From NCBI GenBank assembly GCA_023418755.1, contig JAEZZE010000458.1, positions 1 through 8,198 on the forward strand: a DNA stretch of 8,198 bases. The letters run 5' to 3'. Under the pieces are notes generated by a model, which did not search any database, was not told the DNA's origin, and was given only the letters and a program-made list of their open reading frames with translations. The position numbers and the translations under genes are program-made. This DNA is from Bacillota bacterium. Lineage in GTDB: Bacteria > Bacillota > Bacilli > Paenibacillales > Paenibacillaceae. This document shows, in pieces, positions 1 through 5,922 of the stretch (position 1 is its first letter; each line of letters opens with the position of its first letter).

Positions 1-43
1 GCTAGTTGTGCCTAGCTTGGCTAGGCGCGCAATCGTCGAACAA

Positions 44-74
44 GGCCGGTCCTCCGCAATGCGGAAAACCGGCC
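44..74 (-). terminator. Probable Rho-independent terminator of the transporter operon
   Basis: The arms 44-57 and 61-74 form a 14-pair stem with a 3-nt loop (58-60). In minus-strand RNA two positions (51/67 and 52/66) are U-G wobbles, so the whole stem pairs; in plus-strand RNA the same positions would be C-A mismatches. This points to a structure acting on minus-strand transcripts. The tail after the stem is only weakly U-rich (UUGUUCG). It lies about 90 nt after the stop of the second binding-protein gene, a sensible place to end the operon. Confidence 0.65.
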
Positions 75-163
75 CTCTCAACATTTGGAAATTTCCGGGG
101 TTCAGACGCAATCTTGTCATTCGTACCTCTTGGAAGCCGGGATTTGGGCCGGCAACGCAAAGG

Positions 164-1477
164 TTATTTGCCGGTCTTGATGGCCTCGTCGTGAGCTTGA
201 GCGAACTCGTCGGGCGTGATTTCCTTGCCGAACAGCGCCTGGATTCGGTTGAGGTGAACTTCGGCGGCCCCCGATGCCATTTGCACGTCGGCAAACAGGG
301 TAAATCTCGTAGCGCTGTTCACCTCGTTAAGCAGGTCAATGTAGAGCGGCGGAAGCTGATTCTTTGACGTGTTCACCTTGGTAGCCGGAATCACGCCGGC
401 ACCGGTTACGGATTCCTCGCCCCAACGCTTCACGAAGTACTTCACGAATTTTTTCGCTTCCTCTTTGACGGGGGAATTCTCGGCGACGAACAAGCCGACG
501 CCCGGACCGCCTACCCAGCTGTCGATATGGCTCTTGCCGCCATCGACCGTCGGGAACCGGAAGAAACCGATGCTGTCGCGGAACGATTGCTGAATATCCC
601 GGTTTGTCGTGTAATTCGGGAGCTCCCACGTCCCCATCAGGTACATGGCAGCCCCGCCGGATATAAAGTCCACTTTGACTTCATCGTTCGACAGGCCGTT
701 GAAGCCTTCGTTGAACGCGTTCCTATCGACAAGCTCCTGAACGCGCTTCGCCGCTTCGACAAGGCCCGGATCGGCGAAGGAGGTCGTACCCTTGATCGCG
801 TTCGTAAGCGCTTCCGTTCCGGCGATACGGTCAGCCAAATACATGTACCATAGCGACCCCGTCCAGCGATCCTTGTTGCCGAGCGCGATCGGCTTTACGC
901 CATGGGCTGCAAGCGTTTGTACGATTTGCAGAAATTCGGCGTAAGTCGTTGGAATCCGCAAACCGTACTGCGCAAAAATTTTCTTGTTGTAATAAATCGG
1001 AGCGATATTGAATTCCAGCGGCAGCGCATAGATATTGCCGTTGACGGTAAACGCTTCGGTAGTTCCCGCAACGAATGAATCTTGCAGCTCGCTATGCAGC
1101 AATTCATCGAGCGGCGTGAACAACTGACCTTCGACGAACGGCTGAAGATACCCGGCCGCCCACGTCAGGCCGACGTCCGGCAGCTCGTTGACCGCGGAGA
1201 TCACCTTAATCTTGGCTTTGTATCGTTCATTATCCAGCACTTCCTGCTTAATGATGACGTTGGGATTCTCCGATTGATACTCGTCGATAATTTCGTTCAC
1301 GACCTGGTGCTGGCCCGGTGCGCCCGCTGCCGGCCACAGGTGCATCATGTTGATCGTCACCTTCTCGTCCGCCGCTGCGTCCGGAAGGCGATCGTTCATT
1401 TTCCTCCCGCAACCGGACACAACCAGGACCAGGCCAATCGCAAGTACCGTTAGCGCTCGAATTTTTGTGTTGTGCAC
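164..1477 (-). CDS. Extracellular solute-binding lipoprotein (family 1, carbohydrate ABC transporter), second copy
   Basis: This is a 437-residue sugar-binding lipoprotein, expected to be anchored to the outer face of the membrane and to hand substrate to the permease pair encoded just upstream. I chose the GTG at 1477 because GGGGGA at 1490-1485 sits 7 nt before it and the product begins with a proper lipoprotein signal: Lys5 and Arg7, a hydrophobic stretch to about residue 20, then V-S-G-Cys23. A TTG at 1507 also opens the frame, but it lies inside a hairpin loop and adds residues before the signal peptide. The mature part has the type 1 solute-binding look (KVTINMMHLWP, later YALPLEFNIAPIYYNKKIF, then GGAAMYLMGTWELPNY). 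It resembles the MsmE/raffinose-binding group, but I cannot name the substrate. It differs clearly from the other binding protein in this window. The gene is last in the operon. Confidence 0.9.
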   Translation of the reverse strand: MHNTKIRALTVLAIGLVLVVSGCGRKMNDRLPDAAADEKVTINMMHLWPAAGAPGQHQVVNEIIDEYQSENPNVIIKQEVLDNERYKAKIKVISAVNELPDVGLTWAAGYLQPFVEGQLFTPLDELLHSELQDSFVAGTTEAFTVNGNIYALPLEFNIAPIYYNKKIFAQYGLRIPTTYAEFLQIVQTLAAHGVKPIALGNKDRWTGSLWYMYLADRIAGTEALTNAIKGTTSFADPGLVEAAKRVQELVDRNAFNEGFNGLSNDEVKVDFISGGAAMYLMGTWELPNYTTNRDIQQSFRDSIGFFRFPTVDGGKSHIDSWVGGPGVGLFVAENSPVKEEAKKFVKYFVKRWGEESVTGAGVIPATKVNTSKNQLPPLYIDLLNEVNSATRFTLFADVQMASGAAEVHLNRIQALFGKEITPDEFAQAHDEAIKTGK

Positions 1478-1484
1478 GTTCGTA

Positions 1485-1490
1485 TCCCCC
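1485..1490 (-). promoter_or_regulatory. Ribosome binding site that decides the GTG start of the second binding protein
   Basis: GGGGGA ends 7 nt before the GTG at 1477. The alternative TTG at 1507 has no comparable site and falls in the loop of the 1496-1520 hairpin, so the GTG is the better start. Confidence 0.65.
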
Positions 1491-1495
1491 ACCCA

Positions 1496-1527
1496 GCATC
1501 CTGCCAAACCGGCAGGATGCGGTTTGG
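1496..1527 (-). repeat. Interleaved inverted repeats (two mutually exclusive hairpins) before the second binding-protein gene
   Basis: In minus-strand order there are four segments: A (CCAAACC, 1527-1521), B (GCATCCTGCC, 1520-1511), A' (GGTTTGG, 1510-1504) and B' (GGCAGGATGC, 1505-1496). B pairs with B' in a perfect 10-bp stem with a 5-nt loop; A pairs with A' in a perfect 7-bp stem with a 10-nt loop. Because the order is A-B-A'-B', only one stem can form easily at a time. No U-run follows, so it is not a standard terminator. It lies in the 63-nt gap between the second permease and the second binding protein, with B' ending about 5 nt before the Shine-Dalgarno sequence. Protection of the mRNA or tuning of translation is inference. 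Confidence 0.75.
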
Positions 1528-1540
1528 TCAGAATGACGAG

Positions 1541-2434
1541 TTACTCTTTCACTCCGCCAAGCGCCACGCCCGCGATAATATACCTCGACAACAGGAAGTA
1601 TATCACAAACAACGGCAGCGTGGTCAGCGCCAGACCCAAATAAATCGAGCCGAACTCCGTCTTGTAAATATCGCCTCGAAGCAAGCTCACCATGACCGGC
1701 AACGTATACTTTTCCTTCTGCGTCAGAAGAATCAGCGGCATGAACAGATTGTTCCAGTTGGCGACAAACGCAAAGATAGCCTGCGTCGCCACTGCCGGAA
1801 TCATGATCGGCATAACGATTCGGTTGAACGTGCGAAACTCGCCCGATCCGTCGATGCGTGCCGCCTCCACCATCTCGATCGATAGAGTCGCAAGCAAGTA
1901 TTGGCGCATGAAGAACACCACCGCCGGCGCCGCGATAGCCGGCAGAATGAGCGGCAGGAAGTTATTCGTCCAATGCAATTGATACATGAACTGATAGAAG
2001 CCGATAGCGCTAGCTTGCGCCGGAATCATCATGACGCACATGATGAACGTAAAGAACGGCTGGCGCATCTTCCAATTGTATGCCGTGAGCCCGTATGCCG
2101 TCAGGGAAGAGAAATAAACCGTCAACAGGGTCGCGGAGCCGGAGATGATCAGCGAGTTGAAAAAACCGCGAATGGGATCGAAGCTCTTGTCCAGCAGCAC
2201 GTTCCAGTTGCTCGCCAAGTGCGTCGACGGAAGCAGCGAGAGACCGCTTTGGATTTCCGGCGTGGAACGCGTGGCGTTCACGAACATGATCCAGAACGGA
2301 AGAATGCTGAGCAGCGCCAGGAAAATGAGAACGATGTAAATAATCGTCTTGTTCATGCGCCGGACGGCCCTTCCGCTCTCCTTCTTCTTGATTGCGTTCA
2401 GGGAGACGGTTCCGTTTCTTTCGATATTGGCCAC
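1541..2434 (-). CDS. Carbohydrate ABC transporter permease, MalG type
   Basis: This 297-residue inner-membrane protein is the second permease of a CUT1-type sugar importer. The ABC-permease EAA loop, which docks onto the ATPase, is visible at about residues 190-209 (EAARIDGSGEF followed by NRIVMPIMIPA). Hydrophobic segments lie near residues 30-53, 95-118, 127-150, 157-178, 212-236 and 264-287, the six-span plan of the family. The C-terminus (IIAGVALGGVKE) is typical of MalG-type proteins. The start taken is GTG at 2434, 3 nt after the stop of the first permease and behind AAGGGGGG. An ATG at 2356 (residue 27) is a possible shorter start with a poorer ribosome site. The tight spacing implies translational coupling with the first permease, its likely heterodimer partner. 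Confidence 0.93.
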   Translation of the reverse strand: MANIERNGTVSLNAIKKKESGRAVRRMNKTIIYIVLIFLALLSILPFWIMFVNATRSTPEIQSGLSLLPSTHLASNWNVLLDKSFDPIRGFFNSLIISGSATLLTVYFSSLTAYGLTAYNWKMRQPFFTFIMCVMMIPAQASAIGFYQFMYQLHWTNNFLPLILPAIAAPAVVFFMRQYLLATLSIEMVEAARIDGSGEFRTFNRIVMPIMIPAVATQAIFAFVANWNNLFMPLILLTQKEKYTLPVMVSLLRGDIYKTEFGSIYLGLALTTLPLFVIYFLLSRYIIAGVALGGVKE

Positions 2435-2437
2435 GAA

Positions 2438-3412
2438 TTACGCCCCCCTTGCCGCTGCTTTTGCAGCTTTTCTGAGCTTCTTTTCTTCCTTTTGGATTCT
2501 TGCCGCGTCCCGGTCGCGCATAGCGTAGAACAGCACCGCGGACAACACCGCCGCGATCGCGAACATGATCATGCTCGCCGCCGCCGCGCGATTGTACAAA
2601 TAGCTGCCCCTGAACGCTTGCCCGTAGATGAACACGGACGTAGTGAGCGTAGCGTTGTCCGGTCCTCCGGACGGGACAATGAACAGCTGCGGAATGTCGA
2701 ACATCTGCAATCCGCCGATCATCGATACGATCAGAACGTAAAGCAAGATCGTCCGGAGACTCGGCAGCGTGATGCGGAAGAAGGTCTGGAATCCGTTCGC
2801 GCCGTCCATGGCCGCAGACTCGAAGAGGGCCGGGTTGATGCCCATAACGCCCGCGACAAGGACAATCATCGTATTGCCGTACCACATCCAGAACTGGATG
2901 AACGATACGATGCCGCGCGCCGTCGTCTTGTCCTGAAGGAAGAAGATCGGCCCGTCGGACCAGCCCATCATCTCGAACAAACTGTTCACGGGACCCATCG
3001 GATAGGCGAACAAGGTACTGAAAAGCACGGCGATCGTGCTCGCCGTGATAATATTCGGCATATAGAGCATAACTTTGAACGCGCCTTGTCCCCGTATTCT
3101 GAGGCGTTGGTTGGTGAACCACGCGGCGAGCAAAAGCGCGAGAACGATCTGAGGGATAAAGTTCGAAATCCAGAGAATAGCGGTATTGGATAACGACGTT
3201 CGGAAGGCGACGTTATCGAAAATAAGATCTTTGAAGTTTTGAAACGGATTATCCAGAATCTGAATCGGCTTGGGTATTAATCCCTGTAAATTAGTGAACC
3301 CGATTGCTGCGGTGTATAGAATGGGATACATCGAGAAAACCAGGAACGCAAAAATAAAAGGAAGACTGAAAATATAGCCGTATTTCGAATAGTTGACACC
3401 TTTGCGCCGCAT
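2438..3412 (-). CDS. Carbohydrate ABC transporter permease, MalF/UgpA type
   Basis: This 324-residue membrane protein is the first permease of the sugar importer. The ATG at 3412 is preferred because GGGGTGAG ends 4 nt before it and the product begins as family members do (MRRKGVNYSKYGYIF, then the first span). The frame stays open upstream to 3565, but that extension runs through a palindromic element and is not protein-like. Six hydrophobic spans can be placed near residues 12-37, 74-98, 112-137, 165-191, 219-243 and 276-298. The EAA loop is at about 198-217 (ESAAMDGANGFQTFFRITLP). The C-terminal tail is short, charged and Lys/Ala-rich. It is followed after 3 nt by the second permease and preceded by a 196-bp gap mostly filled by the MITE-like element. 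Confidence 0.93.
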   Translation of the reverse strand: MRRKGVNYSKYGYIFSLPFIFAFLVFSMYPILYTAAIGFTNLQGLIPKPIQILDNPFQNFKDLIFDNVAFRTSLSNTAILWISNFIPQIVLALLLAAWFTNQRLRIRGQGAFKVMLYMPNIITASTIAVLFSTLFAYPMGPVNSLFEMMGWSDGPIFFLQDKTTARGIVSFIQFWMWYGNTMIVLVAGVMGINPALFESAAMDGANGFQTFFRITLPSLRTILLYVLIVSMIGGLQMFDIPQLFIVPSGGPDNATLTTSVFIYGQAFRGSYLYNRAAAASMIMFAIAAVLSAVLFYAMRDRDAARIQKEEKKLRKAAKAAARGA

Positions 3413-3436
3413 GATTCTCACCCCATCAATTAATAT

Positions 3437-3599
3437 GAAGGGGTTGTCTCGTAAGTTAAAAGAGCCGTACGAAAAGACGATCGATAGAGAATGTTGTCGT
3501 GCATGTATCTCCCTCCGATGCGATACGGTCCTCAGGAGATACATGCGCTTTTTTTTCATCGACAATCTTCTCAGACTCTACTTATGAGACAGCCCCTTC
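3437..3599. repeat. MITE-like palindromic element with 20-bp terminal inverted repeats
   Basis: The ends 3437-3456 and 3580-3599 are inverted copies matching at 18 of 20 positions (GAAGGGGTTGTCTCGTAAGT against the complement of the right end). Inside is a perfect 12-bp inverted repeat (3501-3512 and 3535-3546), flanked by a partial match (GAGAATGTTGTCG against GAGAAGATTGTCG). The whole 163 bp is therefore one long imperfect palindrome with no coding capacity. It begins about 10 bp after the first binding-protein stop and ends 13 bp before the permease ribosome site. Removing it would leave a normal gap of roughly 33 bp, so it looks like an insertion. I see no clear target-site duplication. 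The GGGG-TGTCTC ends recall IS1182-like elements, but that assignment is from memory and uncertain. Confidence 0.75.
3501..3556 (+). terminator. Stem-loop with T8 tract inside the MITE-like element (plus-strand orientation)
   Basis: A perfect 12-bp stem (GCATGTATCTCC at 3501-3512, complement at 3535-3546) with a 22-nt loop is followed 2 nt later by eight T residues (3549-3556). In the plus direction this has the form of a Rho-independent terminator and could stop antisense transcription across the operon. In the minus direction, in which the operon is read, no U-run follows the stem, so it should not terminate the operon strongly. Confidence 0.45.
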
Positions 3600-3608
3600 G
3601 GCGCCTTA

Positions 3609-5021
3609 CTATTCGCTGTCGATGTTAAGAGAGTCCTTGACTTGCTGCTTGAAGTCCGCGATCGCTTTGTCGCGGTTCTTATTGCCCGCCGTGTATTCGC
3701 GTACTTGGTCGCGCCAGAGACTGTTGATCGATTCGTCGAACTGGGTCAAGTTCTTGCCGGATGCGTTGGCATTGGCCGGAACGAATACGTCGAACATATT
3801 TTGCCCGCCGAGGAGATCGATTTGGCCGTTCGCATTCGACATAACGACCGAAGATGCCACGCTGTCCTTCGTGCCTTGCTCGCCTTCCTTCATGGTGCCG
3901 TTAGCCCAGTATGTTTGGAGGCCCGTCTCGGAAGTATCGAGCGTCACCCAATGGATGAAGTCGGCCACGGCCGCTTTTTTCGCTTCGTTCTTGGCAACGT
4001 CTTTATTAGCCAGCAGCCAAGTACCGCCCCAGAAAAATCCCGTCGGAGGCTCGGTGACCGCCCAGTCGCCGTTCGTGTCTTTAACTTGACCGTTCATCAC
4101 GTAGTTGATGAGCCAAGCCGGACCGAAGAAACCGAAGACCGGTTGTTTGCCGCTACCCGACATATCCGCGTACCAAGCTTCCGTCCAGTCTTGCGTGTCG
4201 TTATGATAGCCGTTGTCTTTCAGCTTCTTGGAGAGATCAAGGAACTGTTCGCGCTTCGGATCGATATGCAGCTTGCCATCTACGAGCCAGCCCACGTCGG
4301 AGCTGTTCTCGATCGGGTGCCAGATATCGCCGTCGCCGGAAACGATGCCGTAGCCTTTGGCTTTCAGCTTGGCGGCCGCTTCGAAGAACTTATCCCAGCC
4401 GGGACCGATTTCGTTCTTGATCGCCGTCGGATCGTCCGTTCCGAACGTATCTTTGGCAAGCGAACGGCGATAGATGAACGCGCCGCCCGTCGCTTGATAG
4501 CCGAGAGCTTTCAGTTGGCCGTCCTTGCTGCCGATGTCGACCGAGTATTGAGCGATGCCGGCGTTCTTAACCATGTCATCGGTAAGGCCGAGGTCGGCAT
4601 AATTAGCCGCATAGTCGGATGCGTCGCCTTGCGAATATTTGAGGACGAACGCGGCTTCCGCCGCATAGAGGTCCGGGGCGTCGTTGCCGCCCGCGGCAAG
4701 CGCCTGGTCAAGCGCGGGTTGATACGCGCCGTCCGTGGTGGCGATAATCGTGGTCTTGAACTCGACGTTCGCGTCGGGGTGGGTTTCAAGATACTTGGTC
4801 GTCATGTTCGGAATTTCATCCGTAAAAGCCCAAAGATTGATGGTGACTTTTTCTTTGGAGTTGTTGGCCGCCGGAGATTCGGAACTGCTGCTTGGCGAGC
4901 TTGGACTTGCGCTTGGACTTGCGCCTGAGCTGCCGGACGAATTCGAGTTTCCGCCGCCGCACGCGGCGAGCACGGAAGCCAGCAAGACAAATGCCGTGGA
5001 CGCGGATAAAAAGCGTTTCAT
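3609..5021 (-). CDS. Extracellular solute-binding lipoprotein (carbohydrate ABC transporter), first copy
   Basis: This 470-residue secreted lipoprotein should bind the transported sugar at the cell surface. The ATG at 5021 is chosen because GGGAGGA lies 8 nt upstream and the product starts with a clear lipoprotein signal: Lys2 and Arg3, a hydrophobic core and L-A-A-Cys21. The frame extends upstream to 5102 only through promoter sequence. Residues 25-55 form a Ser/Pro/Gly/Asn-rich tether. The folded domain starts at KVTINLWAF (about 58) and has type 1 binding-protein features: an N-terminal lobe with DAPDLYAAEAAF, a Trp-rich middle (GPGWDKFF, DWTEAWYADM) and the FFWGGTWLLANKD stretch often seen near the hinge. 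It has its own predicted promoter and cre-like site, so it should be the most strongly expressed gene here. The substrate cannot be told from sequence; the GH43 neighbour hints at plant-cell-wall oligosaccharides. Confidence 0.92.
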   Translation of the reverse strand: MKRFLSASTAFVLLASVLAACGGGNSNSSGSSGASPSASPSSPSSSSESPAANNSKEKVTINLWAFTDEIPNMTTKYLETHPDANVEFKTTIIATTDGAYQPALDQALAAGGNDAPDLYAAEAAFVLKYSQGDASDYAANYADLGLTDDMVKNAGIAQYSVDIGSKDGQLKALGYQATGGAFIYRRSLAKDTFGTDDPTAIKNEIGPGWDKFFEAAAKLKAKGYGIVSGDGDIWHPIENSSDVGWLVDGKLHIDPKREQFLDLSKKLKDNGYHNDTQDWTEAWYADMSGSGKQPVFGFFGPAWLINYVMNGQVKDTNGDWAVTEPPTGFFWGGTWLLANKDVAKNEAKKAAVADFIHWVTLDTSETGLQTYWANGTMKEGEQGTKDSVASSVVMSNANGQIDLLGGQNMFDVFVPANANASGKNLTQFDESINSLWRDQVREYTAGNKNRDKAIADFKQQVKDSLNIDSE

Positions 5022-5038
5022 TTCTAGTGTCCTCCCTT

Positions 5039-5052
5039 TTTTAACGCTTACA
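5039..5052 (-). promoter_or_regulatory. cre-like CcpA site in the leader of the first binding-protein gene
   Basis: The minus-strand 14-mer TGTAAGCGTTAAAA fits the cre consensus TGWAANCGNTNWCA at every position except the penultimate C. It lies between the predicted -10 (5081-5076) and the ribosome site, about 17-30 nt after the likely transcription start. A CcpA roadblock there would give carbon catabolite repression of the transporter. This is predicted from sequence only. Confidence 0.55.
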
Positions 5053-5065
5053 GTTACTTTGTAAC
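5053..5065 (-). repeat. Short palindrome in the leader of the first binding-protein gene
   Basis: GTTAC-TTT-GTAAC is a perfect 5-bp inverted repeat with a 3-nt centre. It abuts the cre-like site and lies about where transcription should start. It could be an operator half-site pair or a small leader hairpin, or chance. Confidence 0.3.
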
Positions 5066-5075
5066 CGCATTCATA

Positions 5076-5105
5076 ATTATAGGGCTTGGAATGCAAGCGC
5101 AAAAG
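5076..5105 (-). promoter_or_regulatory. Predicted promoter of the transporter operon
   Basis: A perfect TATAAT (5081-5076 on the minus strand) lies in the 112-bp gap between the regulator stop and the first binding-protein start. There is no good -35: the best options (TTTGCG or TTTTGC, 16-17 nt upstream) match poorly, which would fit a promoter needing an activator such as the adjacent AraC-type regulator. The -35/-10 spacer holds an inverted repeat GCTTG-n5-CAAGC (5084-5098). A second one, GCATTC-n16-GAATGC (5067-5094), brackets the -10. The start of transcription would be near 5069. Confidence 0.55.
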
Positions 5106-5133
5106 GAACTGGCCATTGGGAGAAATTCCACTA

Positions 5134-5922
5134 TTATTGGATAGAAGGGTCGGTATCCAGCACTTGGTGCCGGTACTGGCTGGGGCTTAGGCCCTCGCTG
5201 TCTTTAAATACTTTAATGAAATATTTCGCCGTATGATAACCGACTTGCTCGGCGATTTCCCAGATCGGCATGCTGGTCGTGACTAATAGTTCCTTCGCTC
5301 TTTGCAATCTTCTGCGCGTCAAATAGTCGCTGAAAGTCACGCCGGTCTGCTCCTTGAACAGCACGCTGAAATAGCTCGCGTTCAAATGCAGCTGGTCCGC
5401 GACCTGCTTCATGCTGATCGCCTCGTGCAGATGAGCATAGATATATTGGATCGCGTCTCTGATAGCGGTACCGTACCGCGCTTCGTCGCGGCCTACTTCG
5501 ATCAGCTTCGGGTCGACCAGCTTCTCCATCGCATCCAGACGCTCCCTGCCGTCGACCAGCTCGAGCGCTCTTTGGGCGGCATTAATCAGCATCGTTTTGT
5601 CCAGCGGCTTGAGAATATATTCGAACGCGCCGAGCTGCAGCGACTTCTTCGCATATTCGAATTCGGCATAGCCGGAGATGATAATGACAACGGGCAGCTG
5701 CCCGCGCTCGGCCAACGTCTCCAGCATCTGCAAGCCGTCGACTTCCGGCATTCTTACATCCGTAATGAGGATATGAACCGTATTCGTTTCCAACCATTCG
5801 AGCGCCTCGACCCCGCTCGCGGCGCTCTCGATTCGATATTTGCCTGCCGACCAGGCGACGAGCGTCTTCTGTATGCCAAGGCGCGTGCGCGGTTCATCGT
5901 CCACGATCAATATCGTTTTCAA
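5134..5922 (-). CDS. Response regulator, receiver plus AraC-type DNA-binding domain (YesN-like)
   Basis: This 262-residue cytoplasmic regulator is the likely phosphorylation partner of the adjacent kinase and activator of the sugar operon. The receiver domain (about 1-120) has the acidic pocket Asp8-Asp9, phospho-acceptor Asp55 (ILITDVRMP), Ser83 and Lys105 (ILKPLD). An AraC-type domain fills about 158-255: first helix-turn-helix near 168-190 (MKQVADQLHLNASYFSVLFK), second near 218-242 (IWEIAEQVGYHTAKYFIKVFK), ending with GLSPSQYR. YesN-like proteins are often 400-550 residues with a long middle region; here the linker is only about 35 residues. Translation starts at TTG 5922, behind GGAAGGGGA, and the TTGA overlaps the kinase stop by 4 nt, so synthesis of the pair is probably coupled. 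Confidence 0.95.
   Translation of the reverse strand: MKTILIVDDEPRTRLGIQKTLVAWSAGKYRIESAASGVEALEWLETNTVHILITDVRMPEVDGLQMLETLAERGQLPVVIIISGYAEFEYAKKSLQLGAFEYILKPLDKTMLINAAQRALELVDGRERLDAMEKLVDPKLIEVGRDEARYGTAIRDAIQYIYAHLHEAISMKQVADQLHLNASYFSVLFKEQTGVTFSDYLTRRRLQRAKELLVTTSMPIWEIAEQVGYHTAKYFIKVFKDSEGLSPSQYRHQVLDTDPSIQ

Noticed and set aside
1..25. GCTAG/CTAGC/CCTAG-n5-CTAGG small inverted repeats at the window edge
   Set aside because: Arms of 5 bp at the truncated edge, with no U-run; cannot be judged without the flanking sequence.
87..96. GGAAATTTCC perfect palindrome
   Set aside because: A single 10-bp palindrome in the 3' untranslated region with no partner motif or known role; chance is sufficient.
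2010..3122. A 370-codon minus-strand frame overlapping both permeases
   Set aside because: It is the wrong reading frame of the permeases; the product is Arg/His-rich and spans the junction of two clear genes.
1901..3193. A 430-codon plus-strand open frame antisense to the permeases
   Set aside because: Its product is Arg/Glu/His-rich low-complexity sequence with no recognisable domain, typical of the frame opposite a GC-rich gene. The minus-strand permeases explain the region.
3413..3460. Possible outward promoter at the left end of the palindromic element (TTAACT, 18-nt spacer, TATTAA)
   Set aside because: Both boxes match only 4 of 6 positions in AT-rich sequence and the supposed start would be very close to the permease ribosome site.
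3413..3565. N-terminal extension of the first permease upstream of 3412
   Set aside because: The extension is translated from the palindromic element, and ATG 3412 has a well-placed ribosome site and a family-like N-terminus.
3642..4928. A 428-codon plus-strand open frame antisense to the first binding protein
   Set aside because: It has no domain signature or convincing ribosome site and lies wholly opposite a well-supported lipoprotein gene.
5022..5102. N-terminal extension of the first binding protein
   Set aside because: It covers the predicted -10, cre-like site and ribosome site, and would bury the lipoprotein signal peptide.
5099..5133. Possible terminator after the regulator gene (GGAA...TTCC then TTTT)
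   Set aside because: The stem is only 4 bp with a 17-nt loop, too weak to call; read-through from the regulator into the transporter operon remains possible.
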